NCBI GenBank assembly: GCA_031260455.1
Contig: JAIRJW010000012.1
Coordinates: forward strand, 93,900 to 157,899
Direction: 5' to 3'
DNA length: 64,000 bases
Source of the DNA: Fluviicola sp.
GTDB taxonomy: Bacteria; Bacteroidota; Bacteroidia; Flavobacteriales_D; Crocinitomicaceae
The notes under the pieces were generated by a model. The model saw nothing but the letters and a program-made list of their open reading frames with translations, was not told the DNA's origin and did no database searches. The position numbers were made by a program, and so were the translations under genes. Shown one piece after another: positions 1 to 10,221 of the stretch; position 1 is the stretch's first letter, and each line of letters starts with the position of its first letter.

Positions 1-76
1 TTTTCGCATCACCTTCAAAACGAAGCCTCGAAAGATGTGCAATATGATCAATTGTTTCTTCTGAAATTTTTTCCAT
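1..76 (-). CDS. gatC: Asp/Glu-tRNA amidotransferase subunit C, N-terminal fragment
   Basis: Only the first 25 codons are in the window; the gene continues past the left edge. The visible peptide starts MEKISEETIDHIAHLSRL, which matches the N-terminal helix of GatC. GatC is the small subunit that holds the GatA amidase and GatB together in the complex converting Glu-tRNA(Gln) and Asp-tRNA(Asn) to the correct amidated tRNAs. The ATG complement ends at base 76. The acyltransferase gene upstream on the same strand ends about 40 bases away, so co-transcription is possible. The call rests on a short stretch only. Confidence 0.75.
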   Translation of the reverse strand, partial: MEKISEETIDHIAHLSRLRFEGDAK

Positions 77-115
77 ACCGCAAAATTACAAAATTTGTGC
101 AAATTGCTCTTTCCC

Positions 116-871
116 TCACTTCATTAAACCTCTTTCTCTCAAAGGGCCAGCCAGGGTATTGAACACGTAATCAGACAATCCGGATTCCGACAGTTCATTC
201 TGCTGTTTCACGGAAATAATGTTGTGCATATAAATCCGTGAAATTCCCGGATGAGCATATCCCAAAACCTGACCAGGATCAGAGAACATGTGGTAGTGGT
301 CCAGAAACGTAATCGGAATAATCGGAATCTGTACATGCTTCGACAATTTGAAAGCACCATCCTTGAAAGGAGCCATTTGTGGCAGGTCGTAATCGGGAAT
401 CCCTCCTTCCGGGAAAATCACAATCGACCAGCCGTCTCCGATCGCATTTTTCGCCTGGATAAATGATTTCGCAGCTTTCATGCGATCTTTGCGATAAACC
501 GGGATGTTTAAGCGTTTGAAAAAGGTTTTCACCAGCGGATAACTCAGAATCTCGCTTTTCCCCATAAACAAAAACCGGTGTCGTGGCAACAGCGAATACA
601 TGATAAAAATATCAAAATAGGATGTATGATTGGAAACGATCAGATAAGGTCCTTTCGGAAGTTTCACTTTTCTTATGCGATGCACCCAGATCAGACATAA
701 GATCCGCATAGTAAAACTCCACACCACATTGATTGGGAAACTCCATTTTCTCCAGGAAATGCGGCTCAGGGTAATGAAAATGAACGGGTAGAAAAAAAGT
801 AGTGTTGCAACAAAGACCAGTCCAATGTACAACTTATAACATAAACTTAAGACTCCTAAGATCTGCTTCAC
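116..871 (-). CDS. 1-acyl-sn-glycerol-3-phosphate acyltransferase family protein (PlsC-like)
   Basis: The 251-residue protein has the two hallmark acyltransferase boxes: NHTSYFD (NHx4D, catalytic His/Asp) near residue 80 and FPEGG near residue 153 (substrate binding). Hydrophobic segments near residues 10-35 and 45-62 should anchor it in the inner membrane. PlsC enzymes move an acyl chain onto the sn-2 position of lysophosphatidate in phospholipid synthesis; Bacteroidota often have several paralogues, some acting on lipid A or ornithine lipids, so the exact substrate is not certain. The start is a GTG at 871; the next internal ATG lies beyond the first membrane segment. It is divergent from trpS across a 121-base gap. 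Confidence 0.88.
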   Translation of the reverse strand: MKQILGVLSLCYKLYIGLVFVATLLFFYPFIFITLSRISWRKWSFPINVVWSFTMRILCLIWVHRIRKVKLPKGPYLIVSNHTSYFDIFIMYSLLPRHRFLFMGKSEILSYPLVKTFFKRLNIPVYRKDRMKAAKSFIQAKNAIGDGWSIVIFPEGGIPDYDLPQMAPFKDGAFKLSKHVQIPIIPITFLDHYHMFSDPGQVLGYAHPGISRIYMHNIISVKQQNELSESGLSDYVFNTLAGPLRERGLMK

Positions 872-992
872 TTCTCAAAAATAACGCTTCCGGTGAAAAA
901 TCCGCAACAAAAAATGGGGCAATCCCGAAATTCCAGACAATTCATTCGATTAAGCAAACAGAAACAAGTAAATTCGCGAAAAAACAATTCAA

Positions 993-1961
993 ATGGCAAG
1001 AGTTCTGACAGGTATTCAAAGTACGGGCACTCCTCACCTGGGGAATCTGCTCGGTGCTATTTTACCTGCTATTGAAATGTCGAAAGATCCGCAAAATGAT
1101 TCTTTCCTTTTCATAGCGAATTTACACTCTTTGACTCAAATCAAAGATTCTGGGGTAATGCGTGAAAACACGTACTCTACGGCTGCTGCATGGTTGGCAT
1201 GTGGTGTAGATCCCGAAAAAACGACCTTCTACAGACAAAGTGATGTAGCCGAAGTTTCGGAATTAATGTGGCATTTATTGTGTTTTTACCCCTACCAGCG
1301 ATTGACACTTGCAACAAGTTTCAAAGACAAGGCAGATTATTTAAATGATGTAAACTCTGGTTTGTTTACTTACCCAATCCTCATGGCTGCAGATATCCTC
1401 TTGTATGATGCCGAGCTGGTTCCCGTAGGCAAAGACCAGTCACAGCACCTCGAAATTACACGGGATGTGGCTTCCAAGTTCAATAACCAGATGGGGGAAA
1501 CCTTTATCTTGCCGGAAGCACGTATCAATGAAGAGACCAAGATTGTTCCGGGAACGGACGGAGAGAAAATGAGTAAATCACGCAATAACATCATTGATAT
1601 TTTCCTGCCGGAAAAACAGCTGAAAAAGCAGGTGATGTCAATCCTGACGGACAGCAAGGGACTGGAAGATGTGAAAGATCCGAATACCTGCCATATTTTC
1701 AGGTTGTATGAGTTATTGGCTTCCACAGAAGAAATCGAAACCATGCAGGCGAATTATCTCGCAGGGGGATATGGGTATGGAAATGCCAAAACGGCATTGC
1801 TGGAACTGATCCTGAATAAATTTTCAGCCGAAAGACAAAAATACAACGAATTGATGGCTGATAAATCTCAAATTGATAAAGCATTAGAAATCGGGGCTTC
1901 CAGAGCAAGATTGATTGCCCGGGAAACACTAAAACGAGTTAGGAACAAAATTGGCTATTAA
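993..1961 (+). CDS. trpS: Tryptophan-tRNA ligase
   Basis: Class I aminoacyl-tRNA synthetase that charges tRNA(Trp). The HIGH-type signature appears as PHLGN near residue 15 and the KMSKS loop as KMSKSRN near residue 195. GKDQSQHLE near residue 146 is the adenylate/tryptophan-binding helix typical of TrpS. Its 322 residues are the normal length for the bacterial family. The gene stands alone: it diverges from the acyltransferase and is followed by a good intrinsic terminator about 110 bases downstream. The ATG at 993 starts directly at the conserved N-terminal strand. Confidence 0.97.
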   Translation: MARVLTGIQSTGTPHLGNLLGAILPAIEMSKDPQNDSFLFIANLHSLTQIKDSGVMRENTYSTAAAWLACGVDPEKTTFYRQSDVAEVSELMWHLLCFYPYQRLTLATSFKDKADYLNDVNSGLFTYPILMAADILLYDAELVPVGKDQSQHLEITRDVASKFNNQMGETFILPEARINEETKIVPGTDGEKMSKSRNNIIDIFLPEKQLKKQVMSILTDSKGLEDVKDPNTCHIFRLYELLASTEEIETMQANYLAGGYGYGNAKTALLELILNKFSAERQKYNELMADKSQIDKALEIGASRARLIARETLKRVRNKIGY

Positions 1962-2069
1962 AAAATACTTTTAACATTTGGCATCATTTAATTTTAATTA
2001 AAAAATAGTACATTCGGATCAATTTATGTTTTTACCAACATAAACTACTCTTATTAAACCAGTTCGCTG

Positions 2070-2099
2070 AAGCTCCTTCCGGGAGCTTTTGCCTTTTTT
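2070..2099 (+). terminator. Rho-independent terminator after trpS
   Basis: A perfect 7-bp stem, AAGCTCC / GGAGCTT, with loop TTCCG, is followed within a few bases by a T-rich run (CCTTTTTTTA-type). It lies about 110 bases after the trpS stop, and no other gene intervenes. The remaining gap up to ppk1 (2100-2360) is AT-rich and shows no convincing gene. Confidence 0.75.
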
Positions 2100-2360
2100 A
2101 AGGATTCATCCCAACCCGGGAGCAGATTTCTGATATCTTTCTTTCAATTAGCAAATTAATATAAATATCAGCCTGAGACTTTAATTTTTTTTCTATCCTT
2201 ATCAAAGAACCAAGAAGTTCAGAAATAAAGTTAATTTTTAACTAACTCTCATGCGGTCCGGGGCGGGTTGTCTTTTTTTATTCTGTTAACGCAATTTCAA
2301 AATTTTAGTAACTTAGAATCAAAAAGCTTCGTACTAAACTTTAGTTACCATATCGTAAAA

Positions 2361-4496
2361 ATGGTACGAAATCACAGAACAAACACATCAAAAAATAAAT
2401 CTCTTTCGATGAAATACTTTAACCGCGAATTAAGTTGGCTGGCATTCAACGACCGTGTTTTACAAGAAGCTCTGGACGATGATGTTCCTCTTGTAGAGCG
2501 TTTGAGATTCCTGGGAATTTACTCCAATAACCTCGATGAATTTTACCGTGTTCGCGTAGCAAATGTCAAGCGCATGATTCAGCTGGGGGACCAAAAAGCG
2601 GACGGTTACAAGGGAACTTCGGAAGAATTGTTTGAAGAGATCCGGAATGTAGTGATCAAACAACAGCGCAAGTTTGAGCACGCCTATGCCTCTATTTTGC
2701 ATAAACTGAAAATACACGGAATTCGTCATTACGACGAAACAACTGTTAACGACAATCAGAAAACGGAATTAAAATGCTATTTTTTCTCCTCCGTTATTCA
2801 CGATATTGTTCCGGTGTTACTGGACAAAAAAATGCCTTTCCCCCGTTTGCGGGATAAAGCCATTTACCTGGCTGTGCGCATGGAATGGGACAATAAAAGA
2901 AAAGCCCGCTTCGCTCTGATTGAAGTTCCCAATCACGTCTCCAGGTTCTATATCCTCGAATCTGAGAAAGGAAAAGGAGTGATCCTGATTGATGACATCA
3001 TTCGTCTTCACCTGGCAGATATCTTCCCTATTTTCTCGTTCGATACCATCGAGGCATTTACCTTTAAGTTCACGCGTGATGCCGAATTGAATCTTGATGA
3101 TGACGTTTCGCTTTCTTTTATTGAGAAGATGGAAAAAAGCATCAAACAGCGGAAAAAAGGAGAACCAGTGCGCATGGTGTACGATCACCGCATGCCACAG
3201 GATTTGCTGGAAATGCTCATTAAAAGCCTTAATCTGACTTTTGGGATCAATACCATTGCAGGTGGAAAATATCACAACTTCAAGGATTTCATGAAATTCC
3301 CGGATTTCGGGAACAAAGATTTCATTTATCCTGCCTATATCCCAGCTGACCACCCGAGTTTTTATAAACAGAACAGCCTCATCAAGGTGGTCCTGGAAAA
3401 AGATGTCCTGTTGCACTATCCATATCATCGTTTCGATCACATAGTAGATTTATTACGTGAGGCAGCTATCGACCCGAAAGTAGTTTCGATCAAAATCAAT
3501 ATTTATCGTGTGGCACAAAACTCACAAATAATGAACGCCCTGGTAAATGCCGTTCGAAATGGGAAAGATGTAACCGTTGTACTGGAATTACAGGCCCGTT
3601 TTGACGAGGAAAATAACCTTTTCTGGTCCGAACGGATGAAGGAAGAAGGAGCAAAGGTATTATTTGGCCCGGAGCACCTGAAAATTCATTCCAAACTTAT
3701 CCAGATTAAACGTCATTCGGACAAGAAGGAACAACTGATTACTTATGTGGGAACCGGGAACTTCAACGAACGTTCCGCACAGGTTTACACTGATCTGGGG
3801 CTTTTAACCGTGAACAAGAAAATTGCACAGGAAGTGCATCACGTGTTCTACATCATGGAACATGCCCTTCACAGCTACCAGTTTAAAACGCTGATCGTTT
3901 CACCGGTAAATGCACGGAAAAAGTACCTGCACCTAATCAATAACGAAACAAAGAATGCGAAAAACGGGCTTCCAGCATTCATCTATATCAAGATTAATAA
4001 CCTGGTTGATTCACAATTGATCGATAAGCTTTATGAAGCATCTCAATGCGGTGTCAAAATCAAGCTGATCGTTCGTGGAATCTGTTGCCTTGTTCCGGGA
4101 ATCAAGGGATTGAGCCAGAATATTGAGATCATCAGCATCGTGGACCGTTTTTTGGAACATACACGAATCCTGGTTTTCGGAAATAACGAAAACCCGCTTT
4201 ATTTCATCACTTCCGCAGACTGGATGGAACGAAACCTGGACAAACGGATCGAGGTCGGGGCACCAATTTATGATCATGCGATCCAGGAGCAGATTGAGCT
4301 TCTGTTTGCCATCCAATGGAGTGATCGCGAAAAAGCACGGATCATTGACAAATTCCAAAGAAACCACTACAAGGAAGCAAACGAACACGAAGCAATTATT
4401 CATTCGCAGGTGGAGCTACAGCATTACTATCACCATTTAATTGAACAGAAAAAGGAAGCAGAAGCAGCGGCAAAAAATCAAAGTCAGCCGGTTTAA
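2361..4496 (+). CDS. ppk1: Polyphosphate kinase 1
   Basis: Makes inorganic polyphosphate reversibly from ATP. The N-terminal domain begins with the family signature YFNRELSWLAFNDRVLQEA. The middle and C-terminal phospholipase-D-like domains carry the two catalytic histidine motifs, LKIHSKLIQIK (auto-phosphorylated His) and FLEHTRILVFGN, and also the SNNLDEFYRVRVA motif. The frame stays open back to 2268, but the extra residues are not family-like. I chose the ATG at 2361; the ATG at 2409 is equally plausible and sits directly before the conserved domain. The protein is about 711 residues, normal for PPK1. The convergent sensor gene ends only 5 bases beyond its stop. Confidence 0.95.
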   Translation: MVRNHRTNTSKNKSLSMKYFNRELSWLAFNDRVLQEALDDDVPLVERLRFLGIYSNNLDEFYRVRVANVKRMIQLGDQKADGYKGTSEELFEEIRNVVIKQQRKFEHAYASILHKLKIHGIRHYDETTVNDNQKTELKCYFFSSVIHDIVPVLLDKKMPFPRLRDKAIYLAVRMEWDNKRKARFALIEVPNHVSRFYILESEKGKGVILIDDIIRLHLADIFPIFSFDTIEAFTFKFTRDAELNLDDDVSLSFIEKMEKSIKQRKKGEPVRMVYDHRMPQDLLEMLIKSLNLTFGINTIAGGKYHNFKDFMKFPDFGNKDFIYPAYIPADHPSFYKQNSLIKVVLEKDVLLHYPYHRFDHIVDLLREAAIDPKVVSIKINIYRVAQNSQIMNALVNAVRNGKDVTVVLELQARFDEENNLFWSERMKEEGAKVLFGPEHLKIHSKLIQIKRHSDKKEQLITYVGTGNFNERSAQVYTDLGLLTVNKKIAQEVHHVFYIMEHALHSYQFKTLIVSPVNARKKYLHLINNETKNAKNGLPAFIYIKINNLVDSQLIDKLYEASQCGVKIKLIVRGICCLVPGIKGLSQNIEIISIVDRFLEHTRILVFGNNENPLYFITSADWMERNLDKRIEVGAPIYDHAIQEQIELLFAIQWSDREKARIIDKFQRNHYKEANEHEAIIHSQVELQHYYHHLIEQKKEAEAAAKNQSQPV

Positions 4497-4501
4497 TTAC
4501 A

Positions 4502-6403
4502 TTAAAACCCTTCTTTCTTCAATTCATCCGCATACGCCTTGGTAATCAGCGGTATGAAAATTTCTACGGAAACACCACCGCCTGATCGTTCCCGAATAAG
4601 GTAGGAAGAACTCGTTTTGTTGAGTTTGTTCAGCAGGTAAAGTCGATCGTTGATGATTTCCGAAGCCCTGGAAGAGTCGATAGCTTTCAAGCCTTTTCCA
4701 TTATCTTCAATCACAATGGCCAGTTCGTTCAAACCCCTCAGGGAAAAACGAATCTTCAGTTCTCCCCGCCGGTTCAGGTTCGAGAATCCTTCGAGTACCG
4801 TACTTTCAACAAAGGGCTGCAAGATCATGGTTGGCAAACATACATTGGTCGGATCCAGTTGTTCGTCTATCTGAAAAGAAAAATCAAAGGCATGCTTCAA
4901 GCGGTCGCACTGTAGCGTCAGATAGAAAGTTAAAAATTCAATCTCGCGATCGAGCGTCATAAAGTCGTCGTGTGTGCTGTCCAGAACTTGTTTCAGCAAC
5001 TTGGAAAATGATTGAATCTGCTTTTTGTAATCCGTGCCCTGATTCGTGCTTTCATTCTGAAGCTGATGCAAAGCATTGTAAATGAAATCCGGGTTGATCC
5101 GTGCCCGATTCAGGCGTTGCTGAATTTCCAGGCGTTTTTGCTTCTGCTTAATAGATTTCTGCCTGAAAACCATCAGCACATAAGCAGCCAACAAAGCAAA
5201 AATGATGCTTCCCACCAAGATCAACCGCCACTTCAGGTTCCCGATCTGTTGCTGTTGTTGTAACAAGCGTTTATCCTGCTCATATTCTGCATCGGATTTC
5301 TCTTTTCTTACCCGGTGATACTTCTCTTCCAACTGGCTCAACGCACGCGCATTCTGCATCTTCACAACGCTATCTCTCATTTTGGATAAGTCTTCAAAAA
5401 CCTGTAGCGCTCTTTCGTATTCTCCGCTCAGTTTTGCGCAGTTGTAAAGTAATTCCAGTGCATTTGTCACATCATACGGATCACCGATCTTTTGTGCATA
5501 CACCAGATTTGAATCTGCAAACTGGTATGCTTTGTCGTATTTTTTGAGTTCCAGGTAAATATCCGACATGTCGCCGTAAATTGTGCTGCGTTCTTTCCAA
5601 TGGTACTTCGGATTGGTTTGCAGCAATGCACTGTCCAGATAATTCAACGCCAGGCGAAAATTGCGGTTGTAGTACGCATGATCCTCAAGCAGGTTGTAAA
5701 TTTGCAGATAACTTTCGGTGTATTCCATTTTCCTTGCCAGGGTATATGAAAATGAAACCACACTCAGAGCCGAATCCAGGTAATTTTTATCCTTGCTCAG
5801 ATGATACAGCTTGTAATATATTGCTGAAAGTTGTGAAAGCAGGTTGATTTTCGATTCGTTATCCGCCAGGACGGTCACAATCGGATGAGCCAGGTTAGTG
5901 TAATATTTCGTTTTATCTTTGTCTTTAAGTCTTCCATAAGCTCCAGCCAGACCAAGGTAGGCTCTCGACAGCATGGCACCGTTTCCGCCTTTCTGGAGAA
6001 TACGTATTGTTTTGGAATAAGCAGTCACGGATTCTTCAAAATCTCCCTGGAGCAAAAGTAAATCTCCTGATGTCAGGTTGTTTTCTATATAACTCACGGA
6101 CTTGCATCGGATACTGTCCAGGATAAATTTTTCCCGATCCAGGCTTTTCCGCGTACCTTCCAACTGGCCGTTTTTCATCTGAACCTGTGCTTTCAGTTGA
6201 AACGAAAAGGCCAGGCATCTCGGATTCTTATCCTTTTCCAGCATTTTTGAGAACTCCCATAAGTTATTCGGCTTGTGCTTTGCAGTACTGTCAAAATCCC
6301 GCTGTATGATATAATCCTGCATGGATTCACACGTGCATTTGGATTGTGCCTGAAGCACTTCAGCCAAACTGATAAATAACAGCCAAAAGAATAAACGCAT
6401 CAT
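4502..6403 (-). CDS. TPR-containing LytS-type sensor protein, probable pseudokinase
   Basis: A signal peptide (MMRLFFWLLFISLAEVLQAQ) leads into a long periplasmic helical region with tetratricopeptide-type repeats (about residues 90-370), a coiled coil, one membrane helix near 390-410, and a cytoplasmic His_kinase/HATPase module. Family members carry NPHFLFN, where His is phosphorylated; here the motif reads NPDFIYN, with Asp439 in its place. The ATPase N-box is QPFVESTVLEG rather than the usual QPLVENA-type sequence, whereas the G1 box DNGKG is present. No LytR-type response regulator is adjacent. The frame is open up to 6478, but the ATG at 6403 gives the secretion signal. It may act as a non-phosphorylating sensor or scaffold. 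Confidence 0.8.
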   Translation of the reverse strand: MMRLFFWLLFISLAEVLQAQSKCTCESMQDYIIQRDFDSTAKHKPNNLWEFSKMLEKDKNPRCLAFSFQLKAQVQMKNGQLEGTRKSLDREKFILDSIRCKSVSYIENNLTSGDLLLLQGDFEESVTAYSKTIRILQKGGNGAMLSRAYLGLAGAYGRLKDKDKTKYYTNLAHPIVTVLADNESKINLLSQLSAIYYKLYHLSKDKNYLDSALSVVSFSYTLARKMEYTESYLQIYNLLEDHAYYNRNFRLALNYLDSALLQTNPKYHWKERSTIYGDMSDIYLELKKYDKAYQFADSNLVYAQKIGDPYDVTNALELLYNCAKLSGEYERALQVFEDLSKMRDSVVKMQNARALSQLEEKYHRVRKEKSDAEYEQDKRLLQQQQQIGNLKWRLILVGSIIFALLAAYVLMVFRQKSIKQKQKRLEIQQRLNRARINPDFIYNALHQLQNESTNQGTDYKKQIQSFSKLLKQVLDSTHDDFMTLDREIEFLTFYLTLQCDRLKHAFDFSFQIDEQLDPTNVCLPTMILQPFVESTVLEGFSNLNRRGELKIRFSLRGLNELAIVIEDNGKGLKAIDSSRASEIINDRLYLLNKLNKTSSSYLIRERSGGGVSVEIFIPLITKAYADELKKEGF

Positions 6404-6517
6404 ATAGTTCTCGCTCAAAGTTAGCAAAAAACGATTGAAACTCATTTTAGACCAAAAAGAAAAGGAGGTTAAATTCAACCCCCTCTCCCGTGCTTTATTA
6501 CTTATGTTACAAAACCG

Positions 6518-7306
6518 CTAAATATTGATGGTTAATCCAAAAGTCAGCGGGTAAACTCCAACTGTTTGACCGGTATTAAACAAAGGCAGCAAATTGTAGT
6601 TTGCAAAAACCCCGATGTCTTTATAACCAAATTTCACAGCTGCATCCAGGCGGAAGGCATTCAATCCATAAACACCTCTTGTTTTATTTTTAATCTTGGT
6701 TTTATCATCTTCTATGACTTGTTTAGTACCGGAACCGATTCTCACACCACCGATCACACCGGCAGCCAGGTAAAATCCTTTATTGGAATGCCCGTTCGAA
6801 CAAAACTCTATCATGATCGGAGCAGTCAGATAAATGGCTCTCAGCTTATTCTTTTTAAAATCGTTTACCGTATCTTTTACTACCCACAGGGAATCCGGGT
6901 TTGCATACAGCAAGTTATTTTTCAAGCCGATTTGTGTCCAGTTTAAACCTAAACCTGTCGTGATTCCGATGTAGTTTTTGTAAATTTTGAATTTATACTC
7001 GGCAAAATTCAGGTTCCAGCTAAAGGATTTTCCCGGATCATTTTCCCATTGCTTGTCGTTCGGGAAACTACTTTTCATACCGCTGTTCAGCAAAATAGTC
7101 GGTCCGAATTCCAATCCTGCCCAGTGAGCTTCGAAATGTTTCAATTCTTTTTTATCCGGAGCGGCATCAACCGTATCTGTTTCTGCATTCCTGATGATCA
7201 GAATCAGTTTTTCTTTCAACTGGATTCGTGTTGTATCCGGGTCTTTCTGACCGAAACTGTATCCAAATACAAAAAATATAAATGTGATAAATAAACCTGT
7301 CTTCAT
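6518..7306 (-). CDS. Outer-membrane beta-barrel protein, porin-family type
   Basis: The signal peptide MKTGLFITFIFFVFGYSFGQ is followed by a short charged linker and then alternating amphipathic strands ending in the hydrophobic tail VYPLTFGLTINI, a typical C-terminal barrel strand. Segments such as GLEFGPTILLNSG and GFYLAAGVIGGVRIGSG resemble the small 8-10 strand barrels (PF13568-like) common in Bacteroidota. The cargo or function is unknown. The start at 7306 was chosen because it gives a clean signal peptide; the frame is open up to 7360. It lies on the same strand as the downstream LytS-like gene (115-base gap), so the two could be co-transcribed. Confidence 0.75.
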   Translation of the reverse strand: MKTGLFITFIFFVFGYSFGQKDPDTTRIQLKEKLILIIRNAETDTVDAAPDKKELKHFEAHWAGLEFGPTILLNSGMKSSFPNDKQWENDPGKSFSWNLNFAEYKFKIYKNYIGITTGLGLNWTQIGLKNNLLYANPDSLWVVKDTVNDFKKNKLRAIYLTAPIMIEFCSNGHSNKGFYLAAGVIGGVRIGSGTKQVIEDDKTKIKNKTRGVYGLNAFRLDAAVKFGYKDIGVFANYNLLPLFNTGQTVGVYPLTFGLTINI

Positions 7307-7833
7307 ATTGCTAAATTTTATGTTCTGTTTCCATTTAAGTCCTTCTGGCTTTTCGATCATTATGACTATTTCGTTTCGGAATTTGTTACAGTCAATTTAA
7401 AAAAATCAGATTAAAAAAATAAAAATTATTGATAATCAATGAATTAAAATTCAGCTATCTTAAGTAGATTTTGAAAGAGCAACAAATTTTCGTGATTTCC
7501 TGCTGATTATCAAGAATCACATTCTTATAAAAACCGCCCGATTTGTTGATTAATTCAGAATTGCCCGTTTCGACTCTTTTGCTTTGTCAGCTATAGAATG
7601 CGTTACTTTGTACTATTCAAGCAAACCTTTTTGATTCAACAGGCTCCAAAATGATACGCCACGGAAAGATATTGTAGCCGATCCGGATATTGTCTGTCAA
7701 TTCCGTTACTTACAAAGAGTTTCTCCGATCCGGGAAACGATGCTTCTTAAAAAAATCATCCTAACGGCTTCAAAGCTATCCGACATTCGTTAATTTTGCT
7801 TCTGGATAAGTTATCCGGATAAATTTCAGGCAC
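7307..7833. other. Divergent intergenic region with an aspS promoter element
   Basis: This 527-base AT-rich gap separates the minus-strand barrel gene from aspS. I see no coding region. TAATTTTG at 7791-7798 matches the Bacteroidota -7 element TAnnTTTG and lies 36 bases before the aspS ATG, but a TTG at the expected -33 distance is absent, so the promoter call is tentative. Confidence 0.5.
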
Positions 7834-9576
7834 ATGTACAGATCACACACGAATGGCGAATTGCGCGCCTCACACATCGGACAGGAAGTAACATTAGCAG
7901 GTTGGGTACAAAAGTCCCGCGACTTGGGAGGAATGACTTTTGTCGATTTGCGTGATCGTTACGGAATTACACAACTGGCTTTCAACATGGAAGAAAACAG
8001 TGAGTTGTGCTCGCAAGCCCGAAAGCTGGGCCGCGAATTTGTGGTTCAGGCAAAGGGAACCGTGATTGAAAGAAGCAGTAAAAATGCGAATCTCCCAACC
8101 GGGGAAATTGAGATCAGGGTTTCGGAACTGACGCTTTTGAACATTGCAAAAACACCTCCTTTTACCATTGAAGACGAAACAGATGGTGGTGAAGAACTGC
8201 GTGCACAATTCCGCTACCTGGATCTGAGAAGAAATCCGGTTCAGCATAAATTGCGTCTGCGTAACCAGGTTGCTCTTGAAACACGCAAATACCTGGATTC
8301 AAAAGGATTCCTGGATATCGAGACACCGTATTTGATTAAGTCTACTCCGGAAGGAGCCCGCGATTTCGTGGTTCCGAGCAGAATGAACCAGGGTGAGTTT
8401 TATGCTTTGCCACAATCTCCACAAACATTCAAACAGTTATTGATGGTTTCCGGTTTCGACCGTTACTATCAAATTGTGAAGTGTTTCCGCGACGAAGACT
8501 TACGCGCTGACCGCCAGCCGGAGTTTACCCAAATCGACTGCGAAATGGCTTTCGTGGAGCAGGAAGATATCCTGAACATGTTTGAAGGATTAATCAGACA
8601 TTTGTTTCAAACCGTTCGCGGAATTGTGTTTGAAGGAAGTTTCCCGCGCATGACGTATGCTGAAGCAATGGAGAAATATGGTTCTGACAAACCGGATATT
8701 CGTTTCGGAATGGAATTTACGGATCTGAAAGTACTTTCTGCAGGGAAAAACTTCCAGATTTTTGATAATGCAGAAGCAGTAATTGGAATCGCTGTTCCGG
8801 GAGCAGGTGAATATACCCGCAAGCAGATTGATGAGATCACGGAATGGGTAAAACGTCCGCAAATCGGAGCTTCGGGGTTGGTTTATGTGAAATGCAATTC
8901 AGATGGAACATTTAAAAGTTCAGCAGATAAATTTTACGATGAAACAGCATTGAAATCCTGGGCTGAGGCAACAGGTGCAAAGGCCGGGGATCTGATCTTT
9001 GTTCTGAGCGGAACTCTGGATAAAACGCGAAAACAAATGAATGAGCTGCGTTTGCGCATGGGAACTGAGCTGGGGCTTCGTAAGCCAAATGATTTCAAAC
9101 CGCTTTGGGTTCTTGACTTCCCGCTGTTGGAGTGGGATGAAGAAAGTAGTCGCTATCACGCGATGCACCACCCTTTCACTTCTCCGAAACCGGAAGATCT
9201 TGCATTAATCGATATTAATCCCGGAAAAGTAAGAGCAAATGCATACGATTTGGCGATGAACGGTGTTGAATTGGGTGGAGGATCGATTCGTATCCACGAC
9301 CGTGCACTGCAATCGCGCATGTTTGAATTGCTTGGATTCACCCCGGAGCAGGCCCAGGCACAATTCGGATTCCTACTGAATGCATTTGAATACGGAGCTC
9401 CTCCGCATGGTGGCCTGGCATTCGGATTGGACCGTTTGGTTGCAACCATGGGCGGTTCCGACTCTATCCGCGATTACATTGCATTCCCGAAAAACAACAG
9501 TGGACGCGATGTGATGATTGACGCTCCTTCAGTTATTGATGAAGCACAATTGAAAGAATTGGGAATCAAATTATGA
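7834..9576 (+). CDS. aspS: Aspartate-tRNA ligase
   Basis: Class IIb synthetase charging tRNA(Asp). An OB-fold anticodon domain comes first ([20 protein letters not shown], residues 24-43). Motif 1 is near FRYLDLRR, motif 2 is [18 protein letters not shown], a bacterial GAD insertion domain lies around residues 290-410, and motif 3 is [15 protein letters not shown]. The 580 residues are normal for the bacterial enzyme. The window encodes gatC, so this host may use the amidotransferase route for Asn and/or Gln; whether AspS is discriminating cannot be read from sequence alone. It is monocistronic by layout. Confidence 0.97.
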   Translation: MYRSHTNGELRASHIGQEVTLAGWVQKSRDLGGMTFVDLRDRYGITQLAFNMEENSELCSQARKLGREFVVQAKGTVIERSSKNANLPTGEIEIRVSELTLLNIAKTPPFTIEDETDGGEELRAQFRYLDLRRNPVQHKLRLRNQVALETRKYLDSKGFLDIETPYLIKSTPEGARDFVVPSRMNQGEFYALPQSPQTFKQLLMVSGFDRYYQIVKCFRDEDLRADRQPEFTQIDCEMAFVEQEDILNMFEGLIRHLFQTVRGIVFEGSFPRMTYAEAMEKYGSDKPDIRFGMEFTDLKVLSAGKNFQIFDNAEAVIGIAVPGAGEYTRKQIDEITEWVKRPQIGASGLVYVKCNSDGTFKSSADKFYDETALKSWAEATGAKAGDLIFVLSGTLDKTRKQMNELRLRMGTELGLRKPNDFKPLWVLDFPLLEWDEESSRYHAMHHPFTSPKPEDLALIDINPGKVRANAYDLAMNGVELGGGSIRIHDRALQSRMFELLGFTPEQAQAQFGFLLNAFEYGAPPHGGLAFGLDRLVATMGGSDSIRDYIAFPKNNSGRDVMIDAPSVIDEAQLKELGIKL

Positions 9577-9599
9577 GATATAAAACCCTTCAATGAATG

Positions 9600-9633
9600 A
9601 GTTTCCCGTAGGAAACTGCCGAAATGATGGCAG
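9600..9633 (+). repeat. Two adjoining small hairpins downstream of aspS
   Basis: A perfect 7-bp inverted repeat, AGTTTCC-CGTA-GGAAACT (9600-9617), abuts a second 5-bp stem, CTGCC / GGCAG (9616-9633). No T-run follows, so this is not a classical intrinsic terminator, but it probably ends or stabilises the aspS transcript. The rest of the gap to 9714 has no gene. Confidence 0.45.
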
Positions 9634-9714
9634 GCAAATACGCTTTCCATCTCGTGCCTTTTCTTTCATCATGCATACAAAATTAAAGGAAGAATGAATC
9701 CGGCAAAGTGGTTT

Positions 9715-10221
9715 TTATTCCAAAGAACCGGATTTCCGGACTAGTTTCAGGTGATACAAACCCAGGTTCTTGAAATACTCCCCGTCCAATGATCTTTGAA
9801 CCAATTCCCCAAGATGAAACTCATATTCCATTCTGCGTGCAGAGTCTTTCAACGTTCCCTGGGATAAAATGAGCCAATCCCCGTTCTTTTGTCTGATTTT
9901 TTTCCATTGACCACTGCAAACGATGGTCGCATCGCCATCTTCTGTTGCATTTTTATACGTTTCGGTTAAACGGAAAATACCTGTGGTATCTCCTTTTACG
10001 ACCAGGCGCTGCTCAATTCCGCCACAATCTTCACATGGAATATTTCCTTCATAAATCAGGAAGGTATTGTAATCTTTGTCATGCAGGTACTTTTCTTCCT
10101 CCTGATTTATTAAATCAATTTTTTGAAGATGTTTTTCATCTGACCTGTGTTCGATACAGGACATGTTCAACAACAAAATTGAACTTACTACAAGACTCCA
10201 ATAATTAATCCGGTTTTTCAT
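9715..10221 (-). CDS. NlpE-like copper-resistance family lipoprotein
   Basis: A lipoprotein signal peptide ends in the lipobox LLNMSC (lipidated Cys near residue 22). The mature part contains IYEGNIPCEDCGGIEQRLVV, which fits the NlpE N-terminal domain (PF04170) with its CxxC pair, then FRLTETYKN and further barrel strands. In enterobacteria NlpE is an outer-membrane lipoprotein that senses surface or copper stress through Cpx; Bacteroidota lack Cpx, so only family membership is claimed. I used the ATG at 10221; a second ATG sits three codons upstream. The start lies inside the tail of a decayed oxidoreductase gene on the same strand, suggesting that this gene now uses whatever upstream region the decay left. 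Confidence 0.75.
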   Translation of the reverse strand: MKNRINYWSLVVSSILLLNMSCIEHRSDEKHLQKIDLINQEEEKYLHDKDYNTFLIYEGNIPCEDCGGIEQRLVVKGDTTGIFRLTETYKNATEDGDATIVCSGQWKKIRQKNGDWLILSQGTLKDSARRMEYEFHLGELVQRSLDGEYFKNLGLYHLKLVRKSGSLE

